The notes: generated from the sequence alone by a model not told the origin. A stretch of 64,000 nucleotides of DNA from Azospirillum sp. TSO35-2 (GCF_003116095.1 NZ_LGRA01000018.1:1-64000); one strand, 5' to 3'; numbered from the stretch's first letter, positions 19,887-28,273 are shown. Numbers and translations are program-made.

Positions 19887-21353
19887 TCAATGCTTCAGCA
19901 CGGCGTCGATGTCGGCCTCGGTCTTCGGCAGGGCCGCCAGCTCGGCCAGCGTGATCGGCTTCACCGGCGGGCGCAGCCGGTAATAGCCGACCTCGGCCGG
20001 TGAGACGCCGCGCTCCGCCGCGATGACCTCCGTCACCGTCGGGCCGCAGAGCCGGCCCTGGCACGGCCCCATGCCGCAGCGCAGGAAGCTCTTGGCCTGG
20101 TTGGGGCCGCTGCAGCCGAGCCGCACCGCCTCGCGCACCGCGCCGGCGGTGATCTCCTCGCAGCGGCAGACGATGGTGTCGTCGGCCGGCACGCGGAACG
20201 GCTCCGCCGGGCGGTAGAGCGTGTCGAGGAAGGCGCGGCCGGTCAGCGCGCGGTCGAGCGCGGCGCGGAAGGGGGCCGCCGCCTCGTCGCGCTGCGTCCG
20301 GTCGATGCGGCCCAGCCGGTGCAGCGCGTCGAGCGCCGCCAGCCGCCCCGCCTCCTCCGCCGCGCGGGCGCCGCCGATGCCGGCACCGTCGCCGGCCAGC
20401 GCCACGCCCTCGACCGAGGTGGCGCCCCAATCGTCGGTGGTCGGCCGCCAGCAGCGCTGCACCTCGTCCCAGCGCTGGGCGCAGCCGGTGGCGTTGGCGA
20501 GATTCAGGTTGGGCACCACGCCCTGGTGCAGCAGCAGCGTGTCGGCCGGCAACCGCTGCTCAACGCCGTTTCGGCTGTAGGTGACGCTCTTCAGCACGCC
20601 ATCCCCCTGCGCCCGCAGCCCGGTGACGTTGCCGATGACGGTCAGCTTGCGCCGCACCTCCAGCATCAGCTTCATGCCCTTGCCCAAATAGGGCGAACGC
20701 AGGAAGCCCGGCAGCAGCGGCAGCGCGGCGCGCCAGTTCTCCCGCGGCGTGGTGTCGAGGATCGCGTCGATCCGCGCGCCGGCCTGCAGATACTGCCAAG
20801 CCAGCAGCCACAGCAGCGGCCCACTGCCCGCCATCACCGTCGCCCCCGACGGCACGAGGCCGGAGGTCTTCAGCAGCACCTGCGCCGCCCCGGCGCCCAG
20901 CACGCCCGGCAGGGTCCAGCCGGGGATCGGGAACGGCCGCTCCAGCGCGCCGGTCGCCATGATGACGTGGCGCACCGTCAGCAGCGCCGCCACCCCGTTG
21001 CGCGACAGGCCGATCTGGATGCGGCGCGGACCGTCGGCACCGTCCTTGCGCGGCCCATCCTCCCGCGGCCGGGCGACGCTCCACACCACGCTGCCCGGCC
21101 AGTGGACGGCGCCGCTGTCGCGCAGCGGCCCCAGCAGCTCGGCGCCATGCCAATAGTCGGGACCCAGCACCTTGCGGTCGCGCACCGGCGTTTCGGTGAC
21201 GGCGCGGTAGATCTGGCCGCCCGGCTCCGCCTGCTCGTCGAGCAGGACGACCGACGCCCCGCGCCCGGCGGCCAGCGCCGCCGCGGCCAGACCGGCCGGA
21301 CCGGCGCCGATCACCGCGATGTCGAAGTCAAACCGTGTCGCTTGGCCGCTCAT
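19887..21353 (-). CDS. HcnB/OoxA-like FAD/NAD(P)-binding dehydrogenase subunit
   Basis: Large electron-transfer subunit of an opine-oxidase/hydrogen-cyanide-synthase/D-hydroxyproline-dehydrogenase type complex. 488 residues. The N-terminal FAD motif is IAVIGAGPAGLAAAALAAGRG (from about 12). A central second nucleotide fold (VMAGSGPLLWLLAWQYLQAG) follows. A C-terminal BFD-like [2Fe-2S] site has Cys pattern CRCEE ... CGMGPCQGRLC (about 405-450). The ATG at 21353 overlaps the stop of the ferredoxin-like subunit by ATGA. Together with genes at 21350 and 21627 it forms the alpha-gamma-beta trio. The substrate is unknown. Confidence 0.87.
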   Translation of the reverse strand: MSGQATRFDFDIAVIGAGPAGLAAAALAAGRGASVVLLDEQAEPGGQIYRAVTETPVRDRKVLGPDYWHGAELLGPLRDSGAVHWPGSVVWSVARPREDGPRKDGADGPRRIQIGLSRNGVAALLTVRHVIMATGALERPFPIPGWTLPGVLGAGAAQVLLKTSGLVPSGATVMAGSGPLLWLLAWQYLQAGARIDAILDTTPRENWRAALPLLPGFLRSPYLGKGMKLMLEVRRKLTVIGNVTGLRAQGDGVLKSVTYSRNGVEQRLPADTLLLHQGVVPNLNLANATGCAQRWDEVQRCWRPTTDDWGATSVEGVALAGDGAGIGGARAAEEAGRLAALDALHRLGRIDRTQRDEAAAPFRAALDRALTGRAFLDTLYRPAEPFRVPADDTIVCRCEEITAGAVREAVRLGCSGPNQAKSFLRCGMGPCQGRLCGPTVTEVIAAERGVSPAEVGYYRLRPPVKPITLAELAALPKTEADIDAVLKH

Positions 21354-21646
21354 CGCTCCACCTCGCGCTTGCCGTCCTGGGTTTCGACCGCCATGCCGGG
21401 GGCGACGCGGACCTGGCAGCCCTGGCGGTTGCCGGTCCCGTCGATGGTCACCAGGCAGTCGAAGCAGACGCCCATCATGCAATAGGGGCCGCGCGGCGCG
21501 CCGCTGACCGGTGTGTTGCGGCAGGTGGTGACGCCGTTCGCCAGCAGGGCTGCGGCGACGCTGTCGCCGGCCCGGGCGCTGGCCGGACGGCCGTCGATGG
21601 TGAAGGGGATCGCGTCGCCCGCGACCTCAGGCAGCCTGCGGAACAT
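21350..21646 (-). CDS. HcnA/OoxX-like (2Fe-2S) subunit
   Basis: Small ferredoxin-like subunit that passes electrons within the flavoprotein complex. 98 residues, the usual size of the gamma subunit. The plant-type cluster cysteines are Cys56, Cys61 and Cys64 in PYCMMGVCFDCLV and Cys76 in NRQGCQV. FTIDGRPASARAGDSVAAALLANG at the start is the typical beta-grasp opening. It starts 20 bases inside the preceding gene and ends overlapping the alpha subunit start, so the three are probably translationally coupled. Confidence 0.87.
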   Translation of the reverse strand: MFRRLPEVAGDAIPFTIDGRPASARAGDSVAAALLANGVTTCRNTPVSGAPRGPYCMMGVCFDCLVTIDGTGNRQGCQVRVAPGMAVETQDGKREVER

Positions 21647-22760
21647 GGAACCTCCGGGCGCTGAAAACCTTGAAACGGTCGCCGAGATCGCCGGCCGCGA
21701 TCAGCGGCGCCAGCGTCAGCGCGTGGTTGGCGGCGAGCGTCACGCCGCTGTGGCAGGTGACGACGAAGGCGCCGGGTGCCGTCGCCGACTGTTCGTAGAT
21801 CGGGAAGCCGTCGGGGGTCAGCACGCGCAGCGCCGCCCAGCTCCGCACCACGTTCAGCCGGCCCAGCAGCGGGAACATACGGATGGCCCGCGCGGCGATG
21901 GCCGACGACACGCCGGGCTGCAGCGTGGTGTCGAAGCCGGCCTCCTCGAAGCTGTCGCCGATCATCACCCCACCCTCGTCGGTCTGGCGGACATAGCCGG
22001 TGGGGTGGTGCAGGAAGGGCGCGGTCTTCTCGGTGACGATGATGTGGCCGCGCTGCGGCCGCACCGGGGCGGACAGCCCGACCATCGGCGCCAGCCGGGC
22101 GCTGTCGTGGCCGGCGGCGAGCACCACCTTGCCGGCGCCGATCTCGCCGCCCGCGGTCGCCAGCCGGAAGCCGCCGTCGCGCCGCTCGATCCGCTCCACC
22201 CGGTGGTTCGGGCGGTAGTCGACGCCCAGCAGGCCGATGCCGGTGTGCAGCGTCCGCAGCAGCCGCAGCGAGTTGCAATGGCCGTCCAGCGGGCAGTAGG
22301 TGCCGCCGACGACCTCCGGCCCGATGACGGGCAGCTCCCGGCGCAGCGTCTCGCGGTCCATCACCTCGTAGGGGTAGCGGATCATGTCGGGCTGGTTGTG
22401 CAGCCGCATCATGGCGTTGGCGCGGGCCTGCAAATCCTCCTCCGACAGCGCCGGCATGAAGCCGCCGGGCCGCCGGAAGGCGACGTCGATGCCGGTCTGG
22501 TCGCGCAGCAGCCCGGCGAAGCCGGCCCAGTCGTCGGAGGATTGCTTGGTCCAGCCGGCGTATTCCGGCATGCCCAGCCCCTTGCCCTGGACCCAGACCA
22601 GGGCGAAGTTGCCGCGCGACGGCCGCACGGCGATGTCGCCCTCGTCCAGCACCACGACCCTCTGCCCCGACCGGGCGAGGCCCCAGGCCAGCGCCGACCC
22701 GACCAGCCCGCCGCCCACAATGGCCACATCGTACTCTCCGCCCCGATTGGGCTGCGTCAT
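21627..22760 (-). CDS. HcnC/OoxB-like FAD-dependent oxidoreductase, beta subunit
   Basis: Catalytic DAO-family subunit of the heterotrimeric dehydrogenase. 377 residues. The FAD motif VAIVGGGLVGSALAWGLARSG (about 12-32) runs into VVVLDEGDIAVRPSRGNFALVW. An ALRVLTPDGFPIYEQS block and the C-terminal FVVTCHSGVTLAANHAL are typical. The ATG at 22760 has GGAG upstream; a longer frame continues upstream without support. It is the promoter-proximal gene of the operon, divergent from the LysR gene 343 bases away. Relatives oxidise octopine, nopaline, D-hydroxyproline or glycine, so assignment stops at amino-compound dehydrogenase. Confidence 0.85.
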   Translation of the reverse strand: MTQPNRGGEYDVAIVGGGLVGSALAWGLARSGQRVVVLDEGDIAVRPSRGNFALVWVQGKGLGMPEYAGWTKQSSDDWAGFAGLLRDQTGIDVAFRRPGGFMPALSEEDLQARANAMMRLHNQPDMIRYPYEVMDRETLRRELPVIGPEVVGGTYCPLDGHCNSLRLLRTLHTGIGLLGVDYRPNHRVERIERRDGGFRLATAGGEIGAGKVVLAAGHDSARLAPMVGLSAPVRPQRGHIIVTEKTAPFLHHPTGYVRQTDEGGVMIGDSFEEAGFDTTLQPGVSSAIAARAIRMFPLLGRLNVVRSWAALRVLTPDGFPIYEQSATAPGAFVVTCHSGVTLAANHALTLAPLIAAGDLGDRFKVFSARRFHVPQAA

Positions 22761-23103
22761 CGTCTCCACTCCCGCCGCCGATGCCGCGCAAGGTTCCTTG
22801 CGCACCGGCAATTGTCGTGATCCGTGCATCGCCCGCGCCCGGCTCCCGCATCGGGCGCCGAATATTTGGGTTGGCACTGTTTTTTCTTGCCCGGACGGCC
22901 GATCAGGGCGGCGCCGCGCATGGATGGCTTGCGAACTGCGTGGTTTTCTTCTGCGGGACGCCGCAGGATGGTGCCCGGCGACGCACGGCCGCTCCTCGAT
23001 CCTTGCGACAGCATCGGCAGCCAACCTATAACTGTCAAATCAGATCGAAGGGGTGTTTCATGTTCGAATGTTATGAAACGACCGGGCTGGCGACGGGGGC
23101 GGC
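22761..23103. promoter_or_regulatory. 343-base divergent control region, amine-oxidase operon/LysR
   Basis: No gene seen. On the minus strand, ATTTGACAGTTAT (23040 to 23028) looks like a -35 region for the operon and matches motifs at 5922 and 24079. A perfect inverted repeat GTTTCAT-N11-ATGAAAC lies at 23055-23079, containing the T-N11-A core of LysR operators, 25 bases before the regulator start. The rest, toward the operon start, shows no clear -10 box. Confidence 0.5.
23055..23079. promoter_or_regulatory. LysR-type operator, perfect 7-bp palindrome with T-N11-A
   Basis: GTTTCAT (23055-23061) and ATGAAAC (23073-23079) are exact reverse complements with 11 bases between. This geometry is the LysR-family recognition site, and it lies between the divergent operon and its adjacent regulator gene. 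Binding by the 23104 product is inferred. Confidence 0.65.
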
Positions 23104-24048
23104 ATGATCAACCCGCGCCAGATCGAAGCCTTCCGCGCCGTGATGGTCACCGGCGGCATCACCTCGGCGGCGGAGTTGCTGAACATCTCGCAACCCGCGG
23201 TCAGCCGGCTGATCAGCGACCTGCAATACGCGCTGAAGCTGACGCTGTTCGAACGCCGCGGCCCGCGCGTCGCGCCGACCAGCGAGGCGATGTCGCTCTA
23301 CCAGGTGGTCGACCGCGCCTTCGTCGGGCTGGAGCTGATCGAGCAGACGGCGCGCGACCTGACGGCACGGCGCAGCGGTACGCTGCGGGTGGCGGCGATG
23401 CCGGCGCTGGGCGTCGGCTTCCTGCCGCGCTACGTCGCGCGCTTCCTGGCGGAACGGCCGCGGGTCGACATCGCGCTGCGTGGCAGCACCTCGCCGATCA
23501 TCCTCGACTGGGTGGCGACCGGCCAGTGCGAGCTGGGCTTCGCCCACACCCCGATCGACCACGCCGCCGTGCTGACGGAAAAGCTGCACGGACTGCCCGC
23601 GGTCGCCATCCTGCCGCCCGGCCACCCGCTGGCGGCCAAGGAGGTGCTGGAGCCGAAGGATTTCGAGGGCGAGAGCTTCATCTCCACCACGCCGCCGACG
23701 CTGCTGCGCTACCGCATCGACACCATCTTCGCCGACCACGACGTGTCGCGCGTGCTGCGGGTGGAAACCCAACTCACCATGAACGCCTGCGCCATGGTCG
23801 CCGCCGGCTACGGCGTGTCGATCGTCGACCCCTTCACCGCCCGGGACTATGTCCCGCATGGGCTGGTCGTCCGGCCGTTCGAACCGCGCATCGGCTTCGA
23901 CATCGCCATCCTGCGCTCCGCCCAGGTCCCCCTGTCGATGATCGCCGAAGACTTCCTGGCCGGCTTCCTGGAGGAGGCGAAACGCTTCCGCGACGACCTT
24001 GGCGGCGCGCAAGACGGCGTGCAAGTCGTTCGGGGGACGGAATTATAA
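23104..24048 (+). CDS. LysR-family regulator, OccR/NocR-like
   Basis: Transcription regulator, probably an activator responding to the imported amino compound. 314 residues with an N-terminal HTH (INPRQIEAFRAVMVTGGITSAAELLNISQPAVSRLI, about 2-38) and a LysR effector domain. The run EAFRAVM.TG..T.AAEL....QPA.SRLI followed by LFERRG and VDRAFVGL closely follows the pattern I recall for octopine and nopaline regulators OccR/NocR of Agrobacterium. The ATG at 23104 has GGGGGC-type weak ribosome signals. It faces the flavoprotein operon and is followed 225 bases later by the ABC transporter, so it may control both. Confidence 0.87.
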   Translation: MINPRQIEAFRAVMVTGGITSAAELLNISQPAVSRLISDLQYALKLTLFERRGPRVAPTSEAMSLYQVVDRAFVGLELIEQTARDLTARRSGTLRVAAMPALGVGFLPRYVARFLAERPRVDIALRGSTSPIILDWVATGQCELGFAHTPIDHAAVLTEKLHGLPAVAILPPGHPLAAKEVLEPKDFEGESFISTTPPTLLRYRIDTIFADHDVSRVLRVETQLTMNACAMVAAGYGVSIVDPFTARDYVPHGLVVRPFEPRIGFDIAILRSAQVPLSMIAEDFLAGFLEEAKRFRDDLGGAQDGVQVVRGTEL

Positions 24049-24273
24049 CATTGCCGGATGAATGATGGCGGGAATTCGATTTGACGGTTATGTGACCACA
24101 CCGCCACCCTTCGTCGGCGTCCTGAACGCGATGGTCCGACGAACCGGCCGGCGGACGTCACGTCCCACAGGCGGGTGGCAAGACGACGGGCAGTAACGCA
24201 CTGATCCCTTCCAATGGAAACGGGCCCCATGACCTCAGGACCACCGAACAGGGATACAACGAGGAGAACGACG
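24049..24273 (+). promoter_or_regulatory. Leader of the ABC transporter operon
   Basis: A 225-base gap. ATTTGACGGTTATG (24079-24092) is a near-copy of the motifs at 5922 and 23028 (minus strand) and probably includes the -35 box of the transporter promoter. No convincing -10 hexamer lies at standard spacing. GAGGAG just before 24274 fixes the binding-protein start. Confidence 0.4.
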
Positions 24274-25320
24274 ATGCGGTCCGTGATGTGCGGGTTGATG
24301 GCGACGGCGGCCTTGTGCTGCGGTCTGGCCCCGGTGCAGGCCCAAGCCCAGGAAAAGACGATCTACGTCGCGGCCTATGGCGGGTCGTTCGAGCAGACCA
24401 TGCGCAAGGAGATCATCCCGGCCTTCGAGAAGGCGACCGGGGTGAAGGTGGAGTATGTCGCCGGCAACTCCACCGACAACCTCGCCAAGCTCCAGGCGCA
24501 GAAGGGCAACCAGCAGATCGACGTCGTCATCCTCGACGACGGGCCGATGTACCAGGCGGTGGCGCTGAACTTCTGCGGCGACCTCGCCAAGGCGCCGGTC
24601 TACGACCAGCTCTATGATCTGGCGAAGATGCCCTCGGGCAAGGCGATCAACTTCGGCGCGGTCGGCACCGGCATCGTCTACAACAAGGCGTATTTCGACG
24701 AGAACAAGATCCCGGCCCCGACCTCGTGGAAGGACATCGAGGATCCGCGCTTCAAGAAGAAGCTGGCGGTGCCGCCGATCAACAACAGCTACGGCCTGCA
24801 CGCGCTGGTGATGATGGCACGGCTGAATGGTGGCGGCGAAACCAACATCGAGCCGGGCTTCAAGGAGTTCAAGGACAAGATCAACCCGAACGTCCTGGCC
24901 TACGAACCGTCGCCCGGCAAGATGACCGAGCTGTTCCAGAGCAACCAGGCGGTGATCGCCATTTGGGGGTCGGGCCGGGCCAAGGCGTTGGCCGACACCG
25001 GCTTCCCCGCCGCCTTCACCTACCCGAAGGAGGGCGGCGTCGTGCTCGGCTCCGCCGCCTGCCAGGTCGCCGGCAGCAAAAACGCGCCGGAGGCCCAGGC
25101 CTTCATCCAGCACATGCTGGGGGTGGAGGCGCAGACCTCGCTGGCGGTCAGCGCCGGCTTCGGTCCGGTCAACAAGACGGTGGAACTGCCGGCCGACAAG
25201 CAGGTCGGCATCCCCTACGGCCCCGAACAGGTCGGCAAGCTGCTGGTGGTGGACTGGAACACCATCAACGCGAACCGCGAAGTGTGGAACAAGCGCTGGA
25301 CCCGCGAGATCGAGCGCTGA
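24274..25320 (+). CDS. Polyamine/opine-type ABC substrate-binding protein
   Basis: Periplasmic binding protein of extracellular solute-binding family 1 (PotD/SpuD-like). 348 residues. A signal peptide ends near AQAQ/EKTIYVA (about residue 26). The mature start YVAAYGGSFEQTMRKEIIPAFEKATGVKVEYV is typical. The start at 24274 is set by GAGGAGAACG; upstream in-frame ATGs at 24214 and 24229 would spoil the signal peptide. It leads a four-gene transporter (binding protein, ATPase, two permeases). The ligand is unknown; polyamines, opines and related amino compounds are the usual cargo. Confidence 0.9.
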   Translation: MRSVMCGLMATAALCCGLAPVQAQAQEKTIYVAAYGGSFEQTMRKEIIPAFEKATGVKVEYVAGNSTDNLAKLQAQKGNQQIDVVILDDGPMYQAVALNFCGDLAKAPVYDQLYDLAKMPSGKAINFGAVGTGIVYNKAYFDENKIPAPTSWKDIEDPRFKKKLAVPPINNSYGLHALVMMARLNGGGETNIEPGFKEFKDKINPNVLAYEPSPGKMTELFQSNQAVIAIWGSGRAKALADTGFPAAFTYPKEGGVVLGSAACQVAGSKNAPEAQAFIQHMLGVEAQTSLAVSAGFGPVNKTVELPADKQVGIPYGPEQVGKLLVVDWNTINANREVWNKRWTREIER

Positions 25321-25356
25321 TCCGGCGAGCCGCCGGGATCCGGCCCAATCGCCGGA
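25319..25356 (+). promoter_or_regulatory. Alternative hairpins between binding-protein and ATPase genes
   Basis: GATCCGGCG (25319-25327) can pair with CGCCGGGATC (25331-25340, one bulge), or TCCGGC (25339-25344) with GCCGGA (25351-25356). The two overlap by two bases. They begin at the binding-protein stop codon and lack U tracts, like the chvE/gguA structure but weaker. Possible mRNA-stabilising element. Confidence 0.35.
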
Positions 25357-25414
25357 CCCCAGCGGCGCACGCCGCGGGACATGACGGCGGGATACGGCGA
25401 CGGGAGATGACGGT

Positions 25415-26488
25415 ATGACCTATCTGGTGCTCGACCAACTGACCAAGCGCTTCTCCAACTGGACGGCGGTCGACCGCGTCTCGCTGACGGTGGAGAAGGG
25501 TGAACTGATCTCGCTGCTGGGGCCGTCCGGCTGCGGCAAGACCACCACCCTCCAGATGATCGCCGGCTTCCTCGACGCCGACGGTGGGCGGGTGACGCTG
25601 GATGGCCAGGATCTGCTGGCCAAGAAGCCGAACGAGCGCGGGCTGGGCATCGTGTTCCAGAGCTACGCCCTGTTTCCGCACATGACCGCCGCCGAGAACG
25701 TCGCCTTCGGGCTGGAGATGCGCCGGATCAACCGCGCCGACCGCGACCGCATGGTCGCCGACGCGCTGAAGCTGGTCGGGCTGGAACAATACGGCGACCG
25801 CCACCCCCGCCGCATGTCGGGCGGCCAGCAGCAGCGCGTGGCGCTGGCGCGGGCGCTGGTGATCAAGCCCAGCCTGTTGCTGCTGGACGAGCCGCTGTCG
25901 AACCTGGACGCCAAGATGCGCGAGGAGATGCAGATCGAGCTGCGCCGCATCCAGCGCACCGTCGGCACCACCATGATCCTGGTCACCCACGACCAGTCGG
26001 AGGCGATGGCGCTGTCCGACCGCGTCGTGGTGATGAACAAGGGCCGCATCCAGCAGGTCGCCACCCCGCAGGAGGCCTACGACCGCCCCGCCAACGCCTT
26101 CGTCGCCAACTTCCTCGGCCGCACCAACCTGCTGCCCGGGCTGGTCGGCAACGGGCCGGCCGGCACGACCATCGTCGTCGCCGACAGCGTCTGGCCGGTG
26201 TCGCAGCCGCTGCCGTCCGGCCCGGGGGCGCTGGCGGTGCGGCCGGAGAAGGTCGGCTTCGTCGACGCCGGCGGCCTCAGCGGCACGGTGCGGACCCGCG
26301 TCTTCCAGGGCACGCAGTGGCTGTTCGAGGTCGAGACCGCCGCCGGCCGCATGACGGTGATCCGCCAGCATGACGGCTCCCCCCTGCCGGCCGAGGGCGG
26401 GCGGGTGATGGTCGGTTGGCGGGCCGAGGACATGGCGGTGATGCCAGCCGCCGAACCGGAGGCGTCGGCCTCCCGGGAGGCGGCATGA
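25415..26488 (+). CDS. ABC transporter ATPase, PotA-like
   Basis: Energises the importer. 357 residues. Walker A GPSGCGKTT (about 36-44), Q-loop VFQSYALFPHMT, signature MSGGQQQRVALARAL (about 135-149), Walker B LLLLDEPLSNLDAKMR and the switch His in LVTHDQSEAMALSDR are all intact. A C-terminal TOBE-like domain (about 245-345) is present, typical of the PotA/FbpC/MalK group. Its stop overlaps the next permease start (ATGA). Confidence 0.92.
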   Translation: MTYLVLDQLTKRFSNWTAVDRVSLTVEKGELISLLGPSGCGKTTTLQMIAGFLDADGGRVTLDGQDLLAKKPNERGLGIVFQSYALFPHMTAAENVAFGLEMRRINRADRDRMVADALKLVGLEQYGDRHPRRMSGGQQQRVALARALVIKPSLLLLDEPLSNLDAKMREEMQIELRRIQRTVGTTMILVTHDQSEAMALSDRVVVMNKGRIQQVATPQEAYDRPANAFVANFLGRTNLLPGLVGNGPAGTTIVVADSVWPVSQPLPSGPGALAVRPEKVGFVDAGGLSGTVRTRVFQGTQWLFEVETAAGRMTVIRQHDGSPLPAEGGRVMVGWRAEDMAVMPAAEPEASASREAA

Positions 26489-27435
26489 CCATGGCGGCCT
26501 CCACCGACAGCCAAGTGGCTGACATCCCGCCATCCGCCGCCAACCCGGCCGCGCACGCACCTCCCCCCGCCAGCCGGCCGCACCGCCGGTCGTGGGCGCC
26601 CTATCTGCTGAGCGCGCCCGGCATCGCCCTGTTCGCGGTGCTGCTGCTGGTGCCGCTGGCGATGACCTTCCTGCTGTCGCTGAACAGCTTCAGCTTCTAC
26701 GGCGGCATCGCCGACGTCTGGCAGTTCGACAACTACATCGACATCCTCACCGACAGCTATTTCCACGAGGTGTTCCTGCGCACCTTCCGCATCGCCGCGG
26801 TGGTCACCGTCCTCTGCGCCCTGTTCGGCGCGCCGGAGGCCTACATCCTGCGCCGCATGGACTCGCCGTGGCGCGGCCTGTGCCTGCTGATCGTGCTGGG
26901 GCCGCTGCTGATCTCGGTGGTGTCGCGCACGCTGGGCTGGGCGCTGCTGTTCGGCTCGACCGGCCTCGTCAACCAGGGGCTGATGGCGCTGGGGCTGATC
27001 GCGACGCCGATCGAGTTCATGTACACCGAGACCGGCGTCGTCATCGCGCTGACCCATGTGCTGGTGCCCTTCATGGTGCTGTCGGTCTGGGCCTCGCTGC
27101 AGCGGCTCGACCCGCAGGTGGAGAACGCCGCCCTGTCGCTGGGCGCCGGGCCGCTGACGGTGATGCGCCGGGTGGTGCTGCCGCAGATCGTGCCGGGCAT
27201 CCTGTCGGGCTCCATCATCGTCTTCGCCCTGGCGGCCAGCGCCTTCGCCACCCCGGCGATCATCGGCGGGCGGCGGCTGAAGGTGGCGGCGACGCTGGCC
27301 TACGACGAGTTCCTCAACACGCTGAACTGGCCGTTGGGCGCCACCGTCGCGGTCCTGCTGCTGCTCGCCAACATCGTCATCATCGTTGGCTGCAACCGTC
27401 TGGTCGAACGTCGCTACAAACAGGTGTTCGAATGA
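26485..27435 (+). CDS. ABC transporter permease, PotB-like
   Basis: First inner-membrane channel subunit. 316 residues from the ATG at 26485, which overlaps the ATPase stop. A Pro/Ala-rich cytoplasmic start (about 1-35) precedes six expected membrane segments, beginning with LLSAPGIALFAVLLLVPLAMTFLL. The EAA loop that docks on the ATPase is visible as ENAALSLGAGPLTVMRRVVLPQI near 212. It overlaps the second permease by ATGA. Confidence 0.9.
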   Translation: MTMAASTDSQVADIPPSAANPAAHAPPPASRPHRRSWAPYLLSAPGIALFAVLLLVPLAMTFLLSLNSFSFYGGIADVWQFDNYIDILTDSYFHEVFLRTFRIAAVVTVLCALFGAPEAYILRRMDSPWRGLCLLIVLGPLLISVVSRTLGWALLFGSTGLVNQGLMALGLIATPIEFMYTETGVVIALTHVLVPFMVLSVWASLQRLDPQVENAALSLGAGPLTVMRRVVLPQIVPGILSGSIIVFALAASAFATPAIIGGRRLKVAATLAYDEFLNTLNWPLGATVAVLLLLANIVIIVGCNRLVERRYKQVFE

Positions 27436-28232
27436 ACCGCAACGGCCCGCTCGCCCTGGTCTTCCACTGCCTGTTCCTGGGATTCCTGCTGGCGCCGATC
27501 CTGATCGTCTGCGCCGTCGCCTTCACCTCCGAAGGCTACCTGTCGCTGCCGACGCACGGGCTGTCGCTGCGCTGGTTCCGCGCCATCGGCGACAACCCGG
27601 AGTTCATCCGCGCCTTCAAGGACAGCCTGCTGCTGGGGGCGCTGTCCTCCACCCTGGCGATCCTGGTGGCGGTGCCGGCGGCGCTCGCCATCGCCCGCCA
27701 CCAGTTCTTCGGGCGCGAGGCGATCCAGGCGCTGTTCCTGTCGCCGCTGATGGTGCCGCACATCGTGCTGGGCATCGCCTTCCTGCGCTTCTTCACCATG
27801 ATCGGGCTGGGCGGCACCTTCGCCGGTCTGGTGCTGAGCCACGTCATCATCATCCTGCCCTTCGCCCTGCGGCTGATCCTGGCGGCCTCCACCGGCATGG
27901 ACCGCGCGGTGGAGAACGCCGCCGCCTCGCTCGGCGCCTCCGCCTGGACCTGCTTCCGCCGGGTGACGCTCCCGCTGATCCTGCCCGGCGTGGCGAGCGG
28001 CTGGGTGCTGGCCTTCATCAACAGCTTCGACGAGGTGACGATGACCGTCTTCATCGCCTCGCCGGAGACCACGACCCTGCCGGTGCGCCTGTTCCTCTAC
28101 ATCCAGGACAACATCGACCCGCTGGTCGCCGCGGTGTCGGCGGTGCTGATCTTCCTGACCGTCGCCGCCATGCTGGTGCTCGACCGTGTCTATGGGCTGG
28201 AACGGCTGCTGGTCGGCAAGGGTCGCGATTGA
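27432..28232 (+). CDS. ABC transporter permease, PotC-like
   Basis: Second channel subunit, 266 residues. It starts with a membrane segment (LALVFHCLFLGFLLAPILIV) and carries the EAA motif ENAAASLGASAWTCFRRVTLPLILPG near 158. The end IDPLVAAVSAVLIFLTVAAMLVL is the last membrane helix. The start overlaps the previous stop by 4 bases, so all three inner-membrane genes are coupled. A hairpin begins 4 bases after its stop. Confidence 0.9.
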   Translation: MNRNGPLALVFHCLFLGFLLAPILIVCAVAFTSEGYLSLPTHGLSLRWFRAIGDNPEFIRAFKDSLLLGALSSTLAILVAVPAALAIARHQFFGREAIQALFLSPLMVPHIVLGIAFLRFFTMIGLGGTFAGLVLSHVIIILPFALRLILAASTGMDRAVENAAASLGASAWTCFRRVTLPLILPGVASGWVLAFINSFDEVTMTVFIASPETTTLPVRLFLYIQDNIDPLVAAVSAVLIFLTVAAMLVLDRVYGLERLLVGKGRD

Positions 28233-28235
28233 GGA

Positions 28236-28273
28236 CCAGGGGCTCGTGATGGAACATCGTCACGGGCTCCTGG
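28236..28273 (+). terminator. Hairpin at the 3' end of the ABC operon
   Basis: Arms 28236-28249 and 28260-28273 can pair over 14 positions (CCAGG/CCTGG and CGTGA/TCACG, joined by a GGCT/GGCT segment with two G-U wobbles), with loop TGGAACATCG. No U tract follows, so it is more likely a 3'-end stabiliser or a weak terminator. Confidence 0.45.

Noticed and set aside
24214-24273. Upstream start for the polyamine-type binding protein
   Set aside because: It would place polar residues before the signal peptide; GAGGAG points to the ATG at 24274.
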